DNA from: DSOI01 sp041394885
Lineage (GTDB): Bacteria; Acidobacteriota; Terriglobia; Bryobacterales; Bryobacteraceae
Direction: 5' to 3'
NCBI GenBank assembly: GCA_041394885.1
Contig: JAWKHI010000007.1
Span: 1 to 64,000, forward strand
DNA length: 64,000 bases
The position numbers and the translations under genes were made by a program. The notes below the pieces were generated by a model that worked only from the letters and a program-made list of their open reading frames with translations, was not told the origin of the DNA and did not search any database. Shown one piece after another: positions 1-10,062 of this stretch. The number at the start of each line of letters is the position of its first letter. The first letter of the stretch is position 1.

Positions 1-2486
1 CCTTTTTCGCCCGCGATAAGGCCCCCCTCCGCTACAACATCTTCGGCGCTTCCATCGGCGGCCCCGTCATCAAAAACAAGACGTTCTTCTTCTACAACTT
101 CGAGGGTGGCCGCCGCCGCACCGGCGTCACCGTGAACCGCAACGTCCCCAATCCCGGCGAAGTCAACGGCGACTTTTCACGCCGAGCCAACTTCTCCCTC
201 CTGGACCCCGCCACTCGCGTCGGCACCGGCTCCGCGCAGCCCTTCCCCAACAACATCATCCCCCAAAGCCGCATCGATCCTTTGGGCCGCGCCATCGCCG
301 CCCTCTATGATCCCGCCAACGTCTCCACCGCCAACGTCACGCGCGCCCCCGCCAACAACTTCCTGGCCAACGGCAGTGACAAACTGACGCAGAACTACCA
401 CACGGTTCGCATCGATCATGAGATCTCCGCCAAGGATCGCATCTACGGCCGCCTCGCCTACGTCACCTCTCCCGAGTACGTTTCCGCCGTCTTCGCCACC
501 GCCGCCGCCGATGATCGCGCCGGTCCCCGTTCCAACCGCCACGGCAATCTCCTCGCCAGTTGGCAGCGTTCCATCAAGCCCACCGTCATCAACGAGTTCA
601 AGTACATGTACGGCAACCGCATGCATATCAACCGCGGCGCCGGCACCGGTTCCGGGCTCAACGGCAAACTGGGCATCGGCGGCCCCGTCGATCCCGATGC
701 TTTCGCCCGCGTCAACGTCACCGGCTACGCCTCCCTCGGCCAGGGCACCCACGAGCGCATTCAGCAGCCCATCCTCACCCAGCAGTTCACCGATAACCTG
801 ATCATCGCCCGCGGCAACCATTCCATCAAGACCGGCTTCGAGTTGCGCTACTCCCGCAACAAGGACGACTTCAACGGCACCAGCGGGGGCGTCTTCGGGT
901 TCGGCAATCGAGCCACCGGCGACGGTCTCGCCGAACTCCTCCTTGGTTGGACCACCAGCGGTGCTCTCGTCAACACCGACATCCTAGACACCCGAACCGA
1001 CTACTATGGCGCCTACGTCCAGGACGATTGGAAAGTCACCTCGCGCTTCACTCTCAACATCGGTCTTCGTTGGGAAATGGACACGCCCCGGTGGGAGCGC
1101 AACAACCGGCAGAGCGGCTTCGACGGCTCGCAGATCAATCCCGTCTCCGGCACCCCCGGCGTCGTCACCTTCGCCGGTATCGATGGTGTCAGCAAATACG
1201 CCCACCAGTTCGACAAGAACAACTTCGGTCCCCGGTTCGGGTTCGCTTTCCGCGCCAACAACAAGCTCGTCCTTCGCGGCGGCTACGGCATTTCCTATAA
1301 CGGCACCTATCAGGGCGCGGTTCCCAATGCCTTCAACCAGGGTTTCTCCATCAACGGATCCTTCTCTTCGCCCAACGGCGGATTCGCTCCCGCCTTCCTG
1401 CTCCGCGACGGCATGCCCGCCATCGCGCGCGTCGAACGCAACTCCTCCTTCGGCGCCGTTCCGGTCGGCCGCGCCGTCACCACCTCGCCGGACTTCATCC
1501 AGCAGAACATGGTCAGCGGCTACGCCCAGCAGTGGAACTTCACCGTCCAGCAGGAATTGCCCTCCAGCGTCCTGCTCGAAGCCGCCTACATTGCCAACGT
1601 CGGCCACAAGCTCGGTGGACCCGGCGTCAACATCAACCAGATTCCTCTCGTCAACGGACGCGGCCCCGCCTCTCAGAGCCAGGCTCTCCGCCCCTTCCCG
1701 CAGTTCAACAGCGTTTCGCAAGTGAGTCCTCCATGGGGCAACTCCACCTATCACTCCACCAACATCAAACTCGAGAAGCGCTACTCGCGCGGCCTGAGCT
1801 TCCTCGGTAACTACACCTGGGCCAAGTTCATCGACGACGTCGAGAGCGGCAGTGAACTCGGCGGAGCCACCAACAACGGCTATACACACATCGAAGCGCG
1901 CCGCCTGAACAAAGGCCTCTCCGGCAGCGACATTCGACACCGCGTCGCCTTCAGCTCGCTCTATGACCTCCCCATCGGCAAGGGACGCAACATCGCCATC
2001 GACAATGCGGTCTTGAATCACGTCATCGGCGGCTGGACGGTCGGCGGTATCCTCGAAGCCCGCTCCGGCGCACCCTACGGCGTCGTCGAACAGACCAATC
2101 GCCTCAACACCTTCTCCGACGCGCAGCGCCCCAACCTGATCCGCGATCCGAATCTCGACCCGGGCCGCTCGCGTGGCGATAAGGTCGCGATGTACTTCGA
2201 TACCTCTGCATTCCAATCGCCCGGCGTCGGCATCCTCGGCACCGCCGGTAAGACCAACGGCCTTGGACCGGGTTTCTTCGGTTTCGACGCTTCCATCCAG
2301 AAGCTGTTCCAGCTCAACGAACGATTCGGCCTCACCTTCCGCACCGACATCGTCAACGCGCCGAACGTCCCCGCCTTCGGCGCGCCCAATCAGAACAACG
2401 GCAACGGTGCCTTCGGCCGCATCGGCGCCATCGCCACCGGCTCCACCGCCCGCGAAATCCAGCTCAGCCTCCGCCTGGCCTGGTAA
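1..2486 (+). CDS. Oar-like TonB-dependent receptor, 5'-truncated by window edge
   Basis: This is the C-terminal 827 residues or so of an outer-membrane TonB-dependent receptor of the Oar type (carboxypeptidase-regulatory-like N-terminus, plug and barrel), a family greatly expanded in Acidobacteria. The frame is open from base 3, so the start lies outside the window. The first visible residues contain the typical plug-to-barrel signature FGASIGGPVIKNKTFFFYNF. Barrel hallmarks follow: YVQDDWKVTSRFTLNIGLRW, NNFGPRFGFAFR, a late 'SGAPYG' stretch, and a C-terminal strand ending in an aromatic residue (LRLAW). The substrate is unknown; such receptors are thought to import oligosaccharides or other large ligands. 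It ends about 160 bases before the CRTAC1 gene, with a hairpin between them. Confidence 0.9.
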   Translation, partial: FFARDKAPLRYNIFGASIGGPVIKNKTFFFYNFEGGRRRTGVTVNRNVPNPGEVNGDFSRRANFSLLDPATRVGTGSAQPFPNNIIPQSRIDPLGRAIAALYDPANVSTANVTRAPANNFLANGSDKLTQNYHTVRIDHEISAKDRIYGRLAYVTSPEYVSAVFATAAADDRAGPRSNRHGNLLASWQRSIKPTVINEFKYMYGNRMHINRGAGTGSGLNGKLGIGGPVDPDAFARVNVTGYASLGQGTHERIQQPILTQQFTDNLIIARGNHSIKTGFELRYSRNKDDFNGTSGGVFGFGNRATGDGLAELLLGWTTSGALVNTDILDTRTDYYGAYVQDDWKVTSRFTLNIGLRWEMDTPRWERNNRQSGFDGSQINPVSGTPGVVTFAGIDGVSKYAHQFDKNNFGPRFGFAFRANNKLVLRGGYGISYNGTYQGAVPNAFNQGFSINGSFSSPNGGFAPAFLLRDGMPAIARVERNSSFGAVPVGRAVTTSPDFIQQNMVSGYAQQWNFTVQQELPSSVLLEAAYIANVGHKLGGPGVNINQIPLVNGRGPASQSQALRPFPQFNSVSQVSPPWGNSTYHSTNIKLEKRYSRGLSFLGNYTWAKFIDDVESGSELGGATNNGYTHIEARRLNKGLSGSDIRHRVAFSSLYDLPIGKGRNIAIDNAVLNHVIGGWTVGGILEARSGAPYGVVEQTNRLNTFSDAQRPNLIRDPNLDPGRSRGDKVAMYFDTSAFQSPGVGILGTAGKTNGLGPGFFGFDASIQKLFQLNERFGLTFRTDIVNAPNVPAFGAPNQNNGNGAFGRIGAIATGSTAREIQLSLRLAW

Positions 2487-2501
2487 GCATCCCCCCGGGC
2501 T

Positions 2502-2528
2502 GCGGGGAACTTCACAGAGGTTCCCCGC
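2502..2528 (+). terminator. hairpin after the receptor gene, probable terminator
   Basis: A perfect 9-bp stem (GCGGGGAAC pairing with GTTCCCCGC) encloses a 9-base loop and starts 15 bases after the receptor stop codon. No T-run follows, so this would be a non-canonical or Rho-assisted terminator, or a 3'-end stabilising hairpin. Confidence 0.5.
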
Positions 2529-2647
2529 CCCGACAGGGAATGTGGCGGAACAAAGCCACGTATCTCACGACAGCCAAAGGGGTTGTTGAGGAAACAAACC
2601 CAAGAACAAAGCCATTGCACCGCCTCTGCGGCCGGGCTGCTAAAATC

Positions 2648-5600
2648 ATGTTCGTGTCTCCCCCACGGCCGCCCCGAATCCGCATCGGGCTTCTCCTGGC
2701 CGTCGCCGCCTTCTCCCAACAAGCCTCCTACCGCGTCGAACCGAAGTTCGAAAAGTCCCTCCCCATCGAAGAAGTCCTCGCCAAGATCGACGCCAGGAAA
2801 GACACCTGGATCGGCGAGCAGGACTACGAGTCGATTCACGAAGAGCTCGAAGCCGCCGCTCAGCGTTTTAAAAAAGGCGAACCCGCCTTCCCCGCCCTCG
2901 ATGCTCTCGCGGCCCGCTTCCGAGCTATCGCCGTCGTCCAGCTCAAAGTCGTCTCTTCCGCCCGCGCTTCCGCGAGCGATCCGGACGCCGCCATCGGTAT
3001 CCGCGTTGAAGTCGCCGGCGCCGCCTCCGATGGTTCCCCGCTCTCCCTCCAAGGCCATTGGGACACCCGCTGGCAAAGGACCGGCGATCATTGGTCACTC
3101 GCCTCTATCGCTCCGGCCCAACTGCGCGAAGTCCACGCCGGAGCCATCCGATTCACCGACATCTCCACGGCCGCCTTCGGCGCCAACGCGAGCTATGCAC
3201 GCCAGCTTTCCAAGTCCGTCGACCATTGGCGCGGCCTGCTCGACGAATCCACCGGCGTCGACATCTACGGGCACAATGGACTCGCCGTCGGCGACTATGA
3301 CGGCGACGGCCTCGAAGACCTCTACATCGCCCAGCCCAGTGGCCTACCGAATCGCCTCTACCGCAACAACGGCGATTCCACCTTCACCGACGTCACCTAC
3401 ACGCCCGGCGCCGCGCCCCTGGCCATTCTCGACGATACCCGCGCCATCCTGTTCGCCGACTTCGACAACGACGGCGATCAGGACCTGTTTGCCGTCACCG
3501 CCTCTCAGCCGCTATTGTTCCGCAACGACGGCGGCGGGCGCTTCGCAGTCGACCGCCAATCCGGCCTCACCATTCCCGCGGCCGAAGCCGGCAGTCTCAC
3601 CTCCGCCGCCATCGCCGACTACGACAACGACGGCTGGCTCGACGTCTACGTCTGCTCCTACGACTTCTGGCGTCCCGGGCGCACCTACAACTCGCCCACC
3701 CCCTACTACGACGCCACCAACGGTCCACCCAACTTTCTGTTCCGCAACACCGGCCGCGGAAAGTTCGTCAATGCCACCCGCGCCGCCGGGCTCTCGCAAA
3801 ACAATAACCGCTACAGCTTCGCCGCCGCCTGGGGAGACTTCAATGCCGACGGCCGCCCCGATCTCTACGTCGCCAATGACTTCGGTCGCAACAACCTCTA
3901 CTTGAACCGTCCGGATGGAACCTTTACCGACGTCGCCGCCGAGGCCGGAGTCGGCGATCTGGGCGCCGGAATGTCGGCCGCCTGGGGCGACTACGACAAC
4001 GACGGCCGACTCGATCTTTACACCGGCAACATGTGGTCTTCCGCCGGCCAGCGCGTCACCGGCAATCGCCAGTTCTCGGCCCTCGCAACGGGAGAGACCC
4101 TCGCCGCGTTCCAGCGTCAGGCCAAGGGCAATTCCCTGTTCCGCAATGCCGGAAACGGACGATTCGAGGAGCAGACGCAAGCCGGCGTCGAGATGGGACG
4201 CTGGGCCTGGGCGAGCGATTTCGCGGACCTCGATAACGACGGGAACCTCGATCTCTATATCCAAAACGGCTATATCACCGGGCCTGACCTCCGCGATTTA
4301 TGAAGCTTCTTCTGGCGGCAGGTCGTGCCGCAAAGCCCAGCCAAAGCCTCCGGATCCGCGGCCTACGAAGAAGGCTGGCGGGCCGTCAACGAACAGATCC
4401 GCGCCGGGGGGTCGTGGTCGGGCCGCGAGCGTAACGTCTGTTATCGCAACCTCGGGGAGGGCCGTTTCGAAGACGCGAGCTTCGTCTCCGGGCTTGACTT
4501 CCCTGACGATGGCCGCGCCTGGGTGACGCTCGACATCGATGGCGATGGCGACCTCGACATCGTCGCCAAGTCCCGCACCGCGCCGCAGTTGCGCCTGCTG
4601 CGCAACGACGCACCCGCCGGCAATCATGGCCTCATCGTGGACCTGGAAAGCGTTGGCGCCACGGCCACCCTGGTCACGGCGACCGGCAAGCGCATCACGC
4701 GCGTCGTCCGGTCCGGCTCAGGCTTTCTCTCCCAACCCAGCCGCCGTCCGCACTTCGGCATCGCCCGCGGCGATCATCCCCGTTCGCTCGAAATCGTCTG
4801 GCCCGGCGGCAAGCGCCAGACGCTTGACCGGTTGCCCGAGTCCGGCCTGGTACGGCTTGGACCGACGCCGCCCGCACGATCCAAAGTCGCTTCGCCCGCC
4901 GAGTCGTTCGTGGAACGTCCCTGGCTCGCAGACCCGCTCCCGCTGCCCGACCCGCAGCTTACGTCGCACCGCGACAAGAAGTTGCTGCTCACCTTATGGG
5001 CCTCATGGTGCCCTCCCTGCCGTCAGGAACTCGAAGAGTTCACCCGTCGCAAGGCTGACTTAGCCAAAGCCGCCCTGCACCCCGTTTTGCTCTCCGTCGA
5101 AGAGGATAAGCCGGCTCCCTCCGGCTCTCCCTTCCCGGTGCTCCAGTCAGACAATCGCACCATCGGCGTCTACTCGACCCTCTACCGCTATCTGTTCGAC
5201 TATCGCCGCGACCTCGCCCTGCCCACCAGTTTCCTGATCGATGAACAGGGCGCGATTCGCAAGATCTATCAAGGCCCCGTGGCAGTGGACGATTTGCTCG
5301 CGGACGCCTCCGCAACCGTCCATCCGTCCTTGCCTTTCTCCGGCACGCGCTACTTCCCCGCCCCGGCGCGCAACTTCAACGACCTGGCGACGGCGATGGC
5401 CGAGCGCGGATTCCATGACCAGGCCGGCGCGCTGTTTGCCGCCGCGCTTGCCCGCGGCCAAGGCGGGTACGAGATCTACAACAACTACGCCGGAATGCTG
5501 ATCGCCACGGGCAAGTTCGCCCAGGCCGAGAAGCTGCTGCGCGCCTCCATCCAAGACAATCCGAATCAACCCGGATCCAACGCCAACTTGGGCCTACTGC

Positions 5601-5932
5601 TGATGGAGACCAATCGGGCCCAGGAAGCCGTTCCGCTTCTCGAGAAGGCCGTCGCCCTGCAGCCGGACGACGCTCGCTCCCGGCGCGCGCTGTCGTCCTA
5701 CTACAATGATCTCGGCATCGGCCACATGCAGGAAAACCGGCCCGGCGACGCGCTCCGCGCCTTCGAAAGAGCTGTCGCCGCCGATCCGACCGACCCCGCC
5801 GCCGGCGTCAACCTGGCGCTTTACCACGCGCAAGCCGGCAACACCGCCCGCGCCCGCGCCCTGCTGCGTCAATTGCTCGAACAGCACCCCGGACACAAGC
5901 CCGCCATTGACCTTCTCGACCAACTCCGCTAA
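2648..5932 (+). CDS. CRTAC1-type FG-GAP/VCBS protein with ASPIC/UnbV, thioredoxin-like and TPR parts; candidate selenoprotein (UGA codon 552)
   Basis: Predicted secreted protein of 1,094 residues if TGA 4301-4303 is read through. The ATG at 2648 gives a signal peptide (RIRIGLLLAVAAFS); an upstream ATG at 2540 only adds an unlikely extension. Order of parts: unassigned N-terminal domain; at least six FG-GAP/VCBS calcium-type repeats (YDGDGLEDLYI, FDNDGDQDLF, YDNDGWLDVYV, FNADGRPDLYV, YDNDGRLDLYT, LDNDGNLDLYI); then codon 552 = TGA followed in the same frame by SFFWRQVV; the ASPIC/UnbV region (WSGRERNV, IDGDGDLDIV); a thioredoxin-like domain with WASWCPPC (Cys788, Cys791); and TPR repeats from about 910 to the end. 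Everything beyond the TGA is standard for this family and undamaged, so the TGA is unlikely to be the true end. A SECIS-like hairpin follows it. Alternatives are a recent nonsense mutation or a base error, giving a 551-residue product. The function of the family is not established. Confidence 0.78.
4301..4331 (+). promoter_or_regulatory. in-frame UGA plus SECIS-like hairpin
   Basis: TGA at 4301-4303 is followed 11 bases later by a perfect 6-bp stem, GCGGCA (4315-4320) with TGCCGC (4326-4331), and loop GGTCG (4321-4325). The GGU at the start of the loop lies 17 bases after the UGA. In E. coli fdhF the GGU loop lies 18 bases after the UGA and the local sequence is likewise AGGUC. Bacterial SECIS elements need a short stem-loop close to the UGA with G in the first loop positions; all these conditions are met. 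The assignment as SECIS is inference. Confidence 0.65.
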
Positions 5933-6338
5933 GCGCCTCAGCCTGGCGGCCGCCTGTTTGCTGACGGCTACCCTCGGATACGCCGTCCGCTTCCACGCTC
6001 CAGCACCGGAATGGCTGCGAGACGCCTCCGGCGGCGCCGCCTACGTCGTCTTCTGGATCCTCGCGGCAGCCATCGTATTTACAGAGGCTGCCCCGTTCCG
6101 GCTCGCGTTGTTCGCGCTAATGGCTACATGCGCGGTCGAGTTCCTCCAACTCTGGCGACCTCCCTGGCTCGAGGCGCTCCGTGCTACCCTCCCGGGAAGG
6201 CTGGTTCTCGGAACCACCTTCGCTTGGCAGGACTTCCCGCCATACATCGCCGGAGCGTGGATCGGCTGGCGCATCCTTCGCGCCGCCGCCCGGCCGACTC
6301 CCCCTTCGGCGGGCCTTGCGAACCTGGATAAGTACTAG
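5907..6338 (+). CDS. DUF2809-type small integral membrane protein
   Basis: About 143 residues from a TTG at 5907, overlapping the end of the CRTAC1-type gene by 26 bases, so probably translated together with it. It has around four hydrophobic segments (for example ASGGAAYVVFWILAAAIVFT) and the motif EFLQLWRPPWLEALRATLPG followed by LVLGTTFAWQD, which resembles the DUF2809 family. The function of DUF2809 is unknown. No ATG start is available in the frame close to the first membrane segment, which is why the TTG was chosen. The start is uncertain. Confidence 0.65.
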   Translation: MTFSTNSAKRLSLAAACLLTATLGYAVRFHAPAPEWLRDASGGAAYVVFWILAAAIVFTEAAPFRLALFALMATCAVEFLQLWRPPWLEALRATLPGRLVLGTTFAWQDFPPYIAGAWIGWRILRAAARPTPPSAGLANLDKY

Positions 6339-6401
6339 TACCATAAAAGCGAGTCTGGAACGTACCTCGCCAGAGGTGGAAGTCCAGTCCCGATCGGCCT
6401 A

Positions 6402-6434
6402 ATTCGGGAGTCCTGTTTCCCTCCACTCCCGAAT
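6402..6434. repeat. perfect 10-bp inverted repeat
   Basis: ATTCGGGAGT (6402-6411) and ACTCCCGAAT (6425-6434) form a perfect stem with a 13-base loop, between the DUF2809 gene and the LRR-type gene. No T-run follows. It could be a two-way terminator or a palindromic operator. Confidence 0.55.
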
Positions 6435-6545
6435 ATGCCAAGATCGATCTCATCAGCGTCCCCACTTGATTCTCCTGAGGTCGGCCTTGCGGCAGACGTA
6501 GTCAAGACAGGAAAGCGTCTTAGCTACTCACAGTCTCCCGCAGTG

Positions 6546-7409
6546 ATGCCGAATGAGATATCAGAGGCGAAAACCGTGGAAGGACTTCGGTTGTTCTCGT
6601 TTGAACGGCCGGGGCATGGAAACTTGCTGTTGCTGCAAGACTTGGTGCAGAGGATCATTCAACGTCCCGATGAGATCGCGCTCCGGCGCGAGTACGCCTC
6701 ATTGGTGGAGCCGGCCAATCCCGCCTACGCCGCATTCATCCGTGACCAGATCTGGCTTGCACAACGCGGCCGGCAACCGGGCAACGCCGACTGGCTCCAA
6801 CGCAGCCGCTCCACCGCGGAGGCGGAATTGCGGCATGGCCGCGAGTGGGCCCCTCCGGTGCTCCGGTCGAAACGAAGGTATCCTCGCATCGCGTACCGGT
6901 CCGGATTCGTCGAGACGATCGAGACCGCTGCTTCCCGTCTGCTGGCGGACGCCGGGGAGCTGTTTCGTTCGGCTCCGATTCGCTATCTGATCCTCACCGG
7001 CGCCAAAAAGCACCTTCCCGTACTGGCCGGGTTGCCGGCTATGCGATCGATACTCGCTTTGGATCTGACCCGGTGCGATCTGGAAGATAGCGACCTCGAA
7101 TTGCTCTGCTCGTCCCCGAACCTGGCCGGGCTGCGGTGGTTGTCCCTCGCCGGAAATCGAATCACACGGCACGGCGCGGAGGCGCTCGCGGTTGCCACCA
7201 AGAGCGGCGGGCTCCGTCACTTGGGCTACGTCGACTGGGGTGGCAATCCGTTCAATCCGTGCGATCGTCCCGTCTGGGACCAGGATCTGGTGGTGGACCT
7301 CGAACAACCTCCGGGCGGGCGCGAACTCGAAGCCGCCTACGGACACTTGCCATGGCTGCATCGTCAGGTCACCGAAGACGGCCTGCTTGACTACGCGTCC
7401 CCGCTATAG
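6546..7409 (+). CDS. TIGR02996-type / leucine-rich-repeat-like protein
   Basis: Predicted cytoplasmic protein of 287 residues. The N-terminal third contains a stretch resembling the TIGR02996 repeat of planctomycetes and acidobacteria (YASLVEPANPAYAAFIRDQI). The middle holds two to three leucine-rich repeats (LDLTRCDLEDSDLELLCSS, LRWLSLAGNRITRHGAEALA). No enzyme motif is visible and the function is unknown; such proteins are usually assumed to bind other proteins. An ATG at 6435 in the same frame would add 37 residues without family resemblance, so 6546 is preferred. The gene ends 19 bases inside the end of the convergent downstream gene. Confidence 0.7.
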   Translation: MPNEISEAKTVEGLRLFSFERPGHGNLLLLQDLVQRIIQRPDEIALRREYASLVEPANPAYAAFIRDQIWLAQRGRQPGNADWLQRSRSTAEAELRHGREWAPPVLRSKRRYPRIAYRSGFVETIETAASRLLADAGELFRSAPIRYLILTGAKKHLPVLAGLPAMRSILALDLTRCDLEDSDLELLCSSPNLAGLRWLSLAGNRITRHGAEALAVATKSGGLRHLGYVDWGGNPFNPCDRPVWDQDLVVDLEQPPGGRELEAAYGHLPWLHRQVTEDGLLDYASPL

Positions 7410-8833
7410 AAAAGCTCGAGATTCTCCTCGCTCCATTGGCTGGGCAGGTCGAGATACGGCGCCAAGCAGACGGACCGGGCCTCGCACATACGGTTCGCCG
7501 TGGAACCGGAAGCGGCGGCCGCCAACCGGGCGTGAGGAGCCGTGTTGAGGTTTACCGAGCGCCGCCACGAGAACCATCCATTGGCCTCGGCGATGTTGTG
7601 CGCCGCCATGGGGATGGACGGCAGTCCTTTCGCTTGATGGCACAGATGGGCGAAGTAATCGTAGAAGGGCCCGTCTCGAGGAGCCACGAAGGGCCCTGTG
7701 AATTGCCAGCGCTCCGGATGCTTCATCGCGGCGGCGCCCAGCACACGCAAAGCGCCCCTTTCGTTGCCGTCGAACCCGCTGGACTGGAGCCCGAGGAAGC
7801 GGCGATCCGCGGTGCGGCTTCGAATCGCAGCACCGTCGGGGGAGCCGGGCGGGATGATCCTGGACAGTATCGCCGCCATCGCACGGGGATCGTCGAACTC
7901 GTTGGTCTGCCCGATTGCGCCCACCATCTGCGCGCATGAGATTGGCTCCAGAGGAGGTCCGCCCATCGTGGGCGCCACGCCCACCCGGACTCTCCCCGGC
8001 GAGTCTGGCGCGATCGATCTGACCTCGTATCCCTCCAGGATCGAAAGCCGCCCGCCGGGCCGTTCGGCTTCTTCCCGCAGCCGCTGATTGCGGCCGCTGC
8101 CCGGGAAAGCCTGTATGCCCAGTTTCGTTCGGGACAGCCATCGGACCGCGTTGCCCTCCGTCAGCGCCGATTCGACGCACCACGCCGAAGTCGGGCCGTC
8201 TCCGGCTACGCAGACGATATCGTTGGTGCAATGAACGGACTGCCGTTCCAGGTACTGCTCACCGGTCAGGATCCGCCGATACGCAAGGCCGCCGGTTAAC
8301 CTGCCGGCATACTCTTGAACCAATTCCGGATCCTCGATGGTGGCGCGATCGAACATCCGGGAGGGTCCGCCTCCCGTGCAGATGTCAACGCGATCGGCCA
8401 GGAACTTCCCACCAGCCTCGAGACGATAGACACCATCGCCGGGAACCACGGCCGTAAGCATGGCATCCACTACCCGAACACGTCCGCTGGCGACAAGCGC
8501 CGCGCCTTGGGCCGCCACCGCGGCAGCGAACCGCGACGCGAGCAGAAACCGGTCTTTGGGTTCGAGTGGGGGTTGATGGGCGAACCCGGGCAACCGCAGC
8601 AGATAAGGCCACTGTCCCATTTCGATGTCACGCGTCAGCGACCAGGGATCCGGCGGACCGATCCACAAGATGGGCCTTCCACCGACGCGGCGCCGGCGCC
8701 CCCAGGAAGTGGCAAAGAGAGTAGTCAGGTTTACTGTTCCGGCGAAGCCCCGGCCGATGACGGCATAGTAAGGATCGGCGTCCGAACCAGCCGCCCGGCG
8801 TATGCCCGGGGGCCGCCTCGATGGTCGTTGCAA
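7391..8833 (-). CDS. FAD/NAD(P)-binding-like protein of unknown function
   Basis: 480 residues from a TTG at 8833; the true start is uncertain. Near the N-terminus YYAVIGRGFAGT is a beta strand plus a glycine-rich loop (GxGxxG) as in Rossmann-type FAD or NAD(P) binding, and a second segment (DRVDICTGGGPSR) resembles the mid-protein dinucleotide motif of flavin monooxygenases. No membrane segment or signal peptide is seen. The substrate is unknown. It converges on the LRR-type gene with a 19-base overlap and lies next to a secreted esterase-type gene, which gives no clear pathway. Confidence 0.6.
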   Translation of the reverse strand: MQRPSRRPPGIRRAAGSDADPYYAVIGRGFAGTVNLTTLFATSWGRRRRVGGRPILWIGPPDPWSLTRDIEMGQWPYLLRLPGFAHQPPLEPKDRFLLASRFAAAVAAQGAALVASGRVRVVDAMLTAVVPGDGVYRLEAGGKFLADRVDICTGGGPSRMFDRATIEDPELVQEYAGRLTGGLAYRRILTGEQYLERQSVHCTNDIVCVAGDGPTSAWCVESALTEGNAVRWLSRTKLGIQAFPGSGRNQRLREEAERPGGRLSILEGYEVRSIAPDSPGRVRVGVAPTMGGPPLEPISCAQMVGAIGQTNEFDDPRAMAAILSRIIPPGSPDGAAIRSRTADRRFLGLQSSGFDGNERGALRVLGAAAMKHPERWQFTGPFVAPRDGPFYDYFAHLCHQAKGLPSIPMAAHNIAEANGWFSWRRSVNLNTAPHARLAAAASGSTANRMCEARSVCLAPYLDLPSQWSEENLELFYSGDA

Positions 8834-8881
8834 GAGTGAGGCGAGACTATCTCGATTCTACACTGACCTCGCCATCTACAC

Positions 8882-9985
8882 CTACCTCGCCAACAGCGGA
8901 GTGAGAACGCGAGCCATGGAATGGCCCATTCGCATGAACCCGAGATCGGTGGGATGGGTACCATCCACCGTATCTTCGCCATCGGCTCCGAGTAACTCCT
9001 CAGCCCGGACGTAGTAAACGTTCTGCTCTCCCGCCGTGCGCAACTTTTCGTAGAAAGCGCGTAAGGCTGCATTCTTGGCCGTGTAGCTTTTCTTGCGATC
9101 GGCGACAAACTCGGCTTGGGTGTAGATGACGTTCTCCACCAGCACGATCGGCGTGGCGGGATGCGCCTCGCGCAGTTTCCTATAAAAGGGCGGAACCAGC
9201 GCCGCTGTCTCGGTGGCGGAAAGGTTGGGCAGGCTGTCGAGCACATAGACAGCCGGGTCCAGACTGGCGAGCAACTCCGACACTTCGGGCTCGGTCTTGC
9301 CATTGCCGGAGAAACCGAGATTTATGATCGGCCAATCGAGAAGCCGCCCGGCGATCGACGGATACGCCATCCCCGGCCGCGAGGCACAGCCGCCATGCAG
9401 GATGGATGTTCCGTAGAAGACGATCGGCTTGGCGCCCGGCGCGCGGGCGGGTCCGGCGGCGTAGGAGGCGTCTTCGGGAAGACCGATCTCGAGCGACTCG
9501 ACGCCATTGTAGAGCGGAAGGTAGACCATGTATTGACGCGTTGCGCCGTCGAGCCCGGAGACGGTCATCTCATTGCCAGGGAACTTCTCAGGGCGTCCCG
9601 CCGCCAGCCAGTGCCAGCGGCCGTTGTCCTTGACGTACACGTCGACGCCGCTCACGCCGGTGGCGGGCATGTGAGGCAGTGCGAGTCTCTCCTTGCGCAA
9701 AGTCCAGCGAATGCGAAACGACTTCGCGTTGGAAATGAAGCGCCCGGCCATGCCGGCGGAATCCTTCTGAAGATTCCAGACGGCCGCTCTCACCACTCCT
9801 TCCGCGCGGGCGGGCAGACGGTCAAACGGGTGCTTCGTCTCGGTCCAACCCTGCCCTTCCCACGCGGTGTCGTGGATGTTGCGCCAACGGAGTTGCTCCG
9901 CTCCCGGTTGGGCGTGGACGATGCCGATGGTGAGGGTCAACAGGCCGATCGATTGACGGATCATGATGAAGTCCATCATAGTCAC
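8882..9985 (-). CDS. secreted SGNH/GDSL-family hydrolase
   Basis: About 367 residues with a signal peptide (IRQSIGLLTLTIGIVHA). An N-terminal beta-rich part of roughly 170 residues precedes the SGNH fold, as in carbohydrate-ester hydrolases of this group. Block I is FYGTSILHGG, with Ser in GTSI; block II is LGFSGNG; block III is LDSLPN; block V is DGTHPT with the Asp/His pair. It probably removes acyl groups from a glycan or other extracellular ester; the substrate is inferred only from the family. Several in-frame ATGs lie within 21 bases of the first; starting at 9964 leaves the most typical signal peptide. Confidence 0.8.
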   Translation of the reverse strand: MTMMDFIMIRQSIGLLTLTIGIVHAQPGAEQLRWRNIHDTAWEGQGWTETKHPFDRLPARAEGVVRAAVWNLQKDSAGMAGRFISNAKSFRIRWTLRKERLALPHMPATGVSGVDVYVKDNGRWHWLAAGRPEKFPGNEMTVSGLDGATRQYMVYLPLYNGVESLEIGLPEDASYAAGPARAPGAKPIVFYGTSILHGGCASRPGMAYPSIAGRLLDWPIINLGFSGNGKTEPEVSELLASLDPAVYVLDSLPNLSATETAALVPPFYRKLREAHPATPIVLVENVIYTQAEFVADRKKSYTAKNAALRAFYEKLRTAGEQNVYYVRAEELLGADGEDTVDGTHPTDLGFMRMGHSMARVLTPLLAR

Positions 9986-10062
9986 ATTCCATCGAGCCGA
10001 GAAAGGGTGTACTTTGTTAGTGGACGCTCGAACGATCCGGCGTCCGCAAGTTGGAGGTCAGC

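Noticed and set aside
2540..2647. Earlier start codon (ATG 2540) for the CRTAC1-type gene
   Set aside because: It would put 36 non-hydrophobic residues before the signal peptide and lies next to the terminator-like hairpin.
6344..6440. Possible tRNA near the 6.4 kb hairpin
   Set aside because: No cloverleaf, T-loop (GTTCGA-type) or acceptor pairing could be made; only one hairpin is present.
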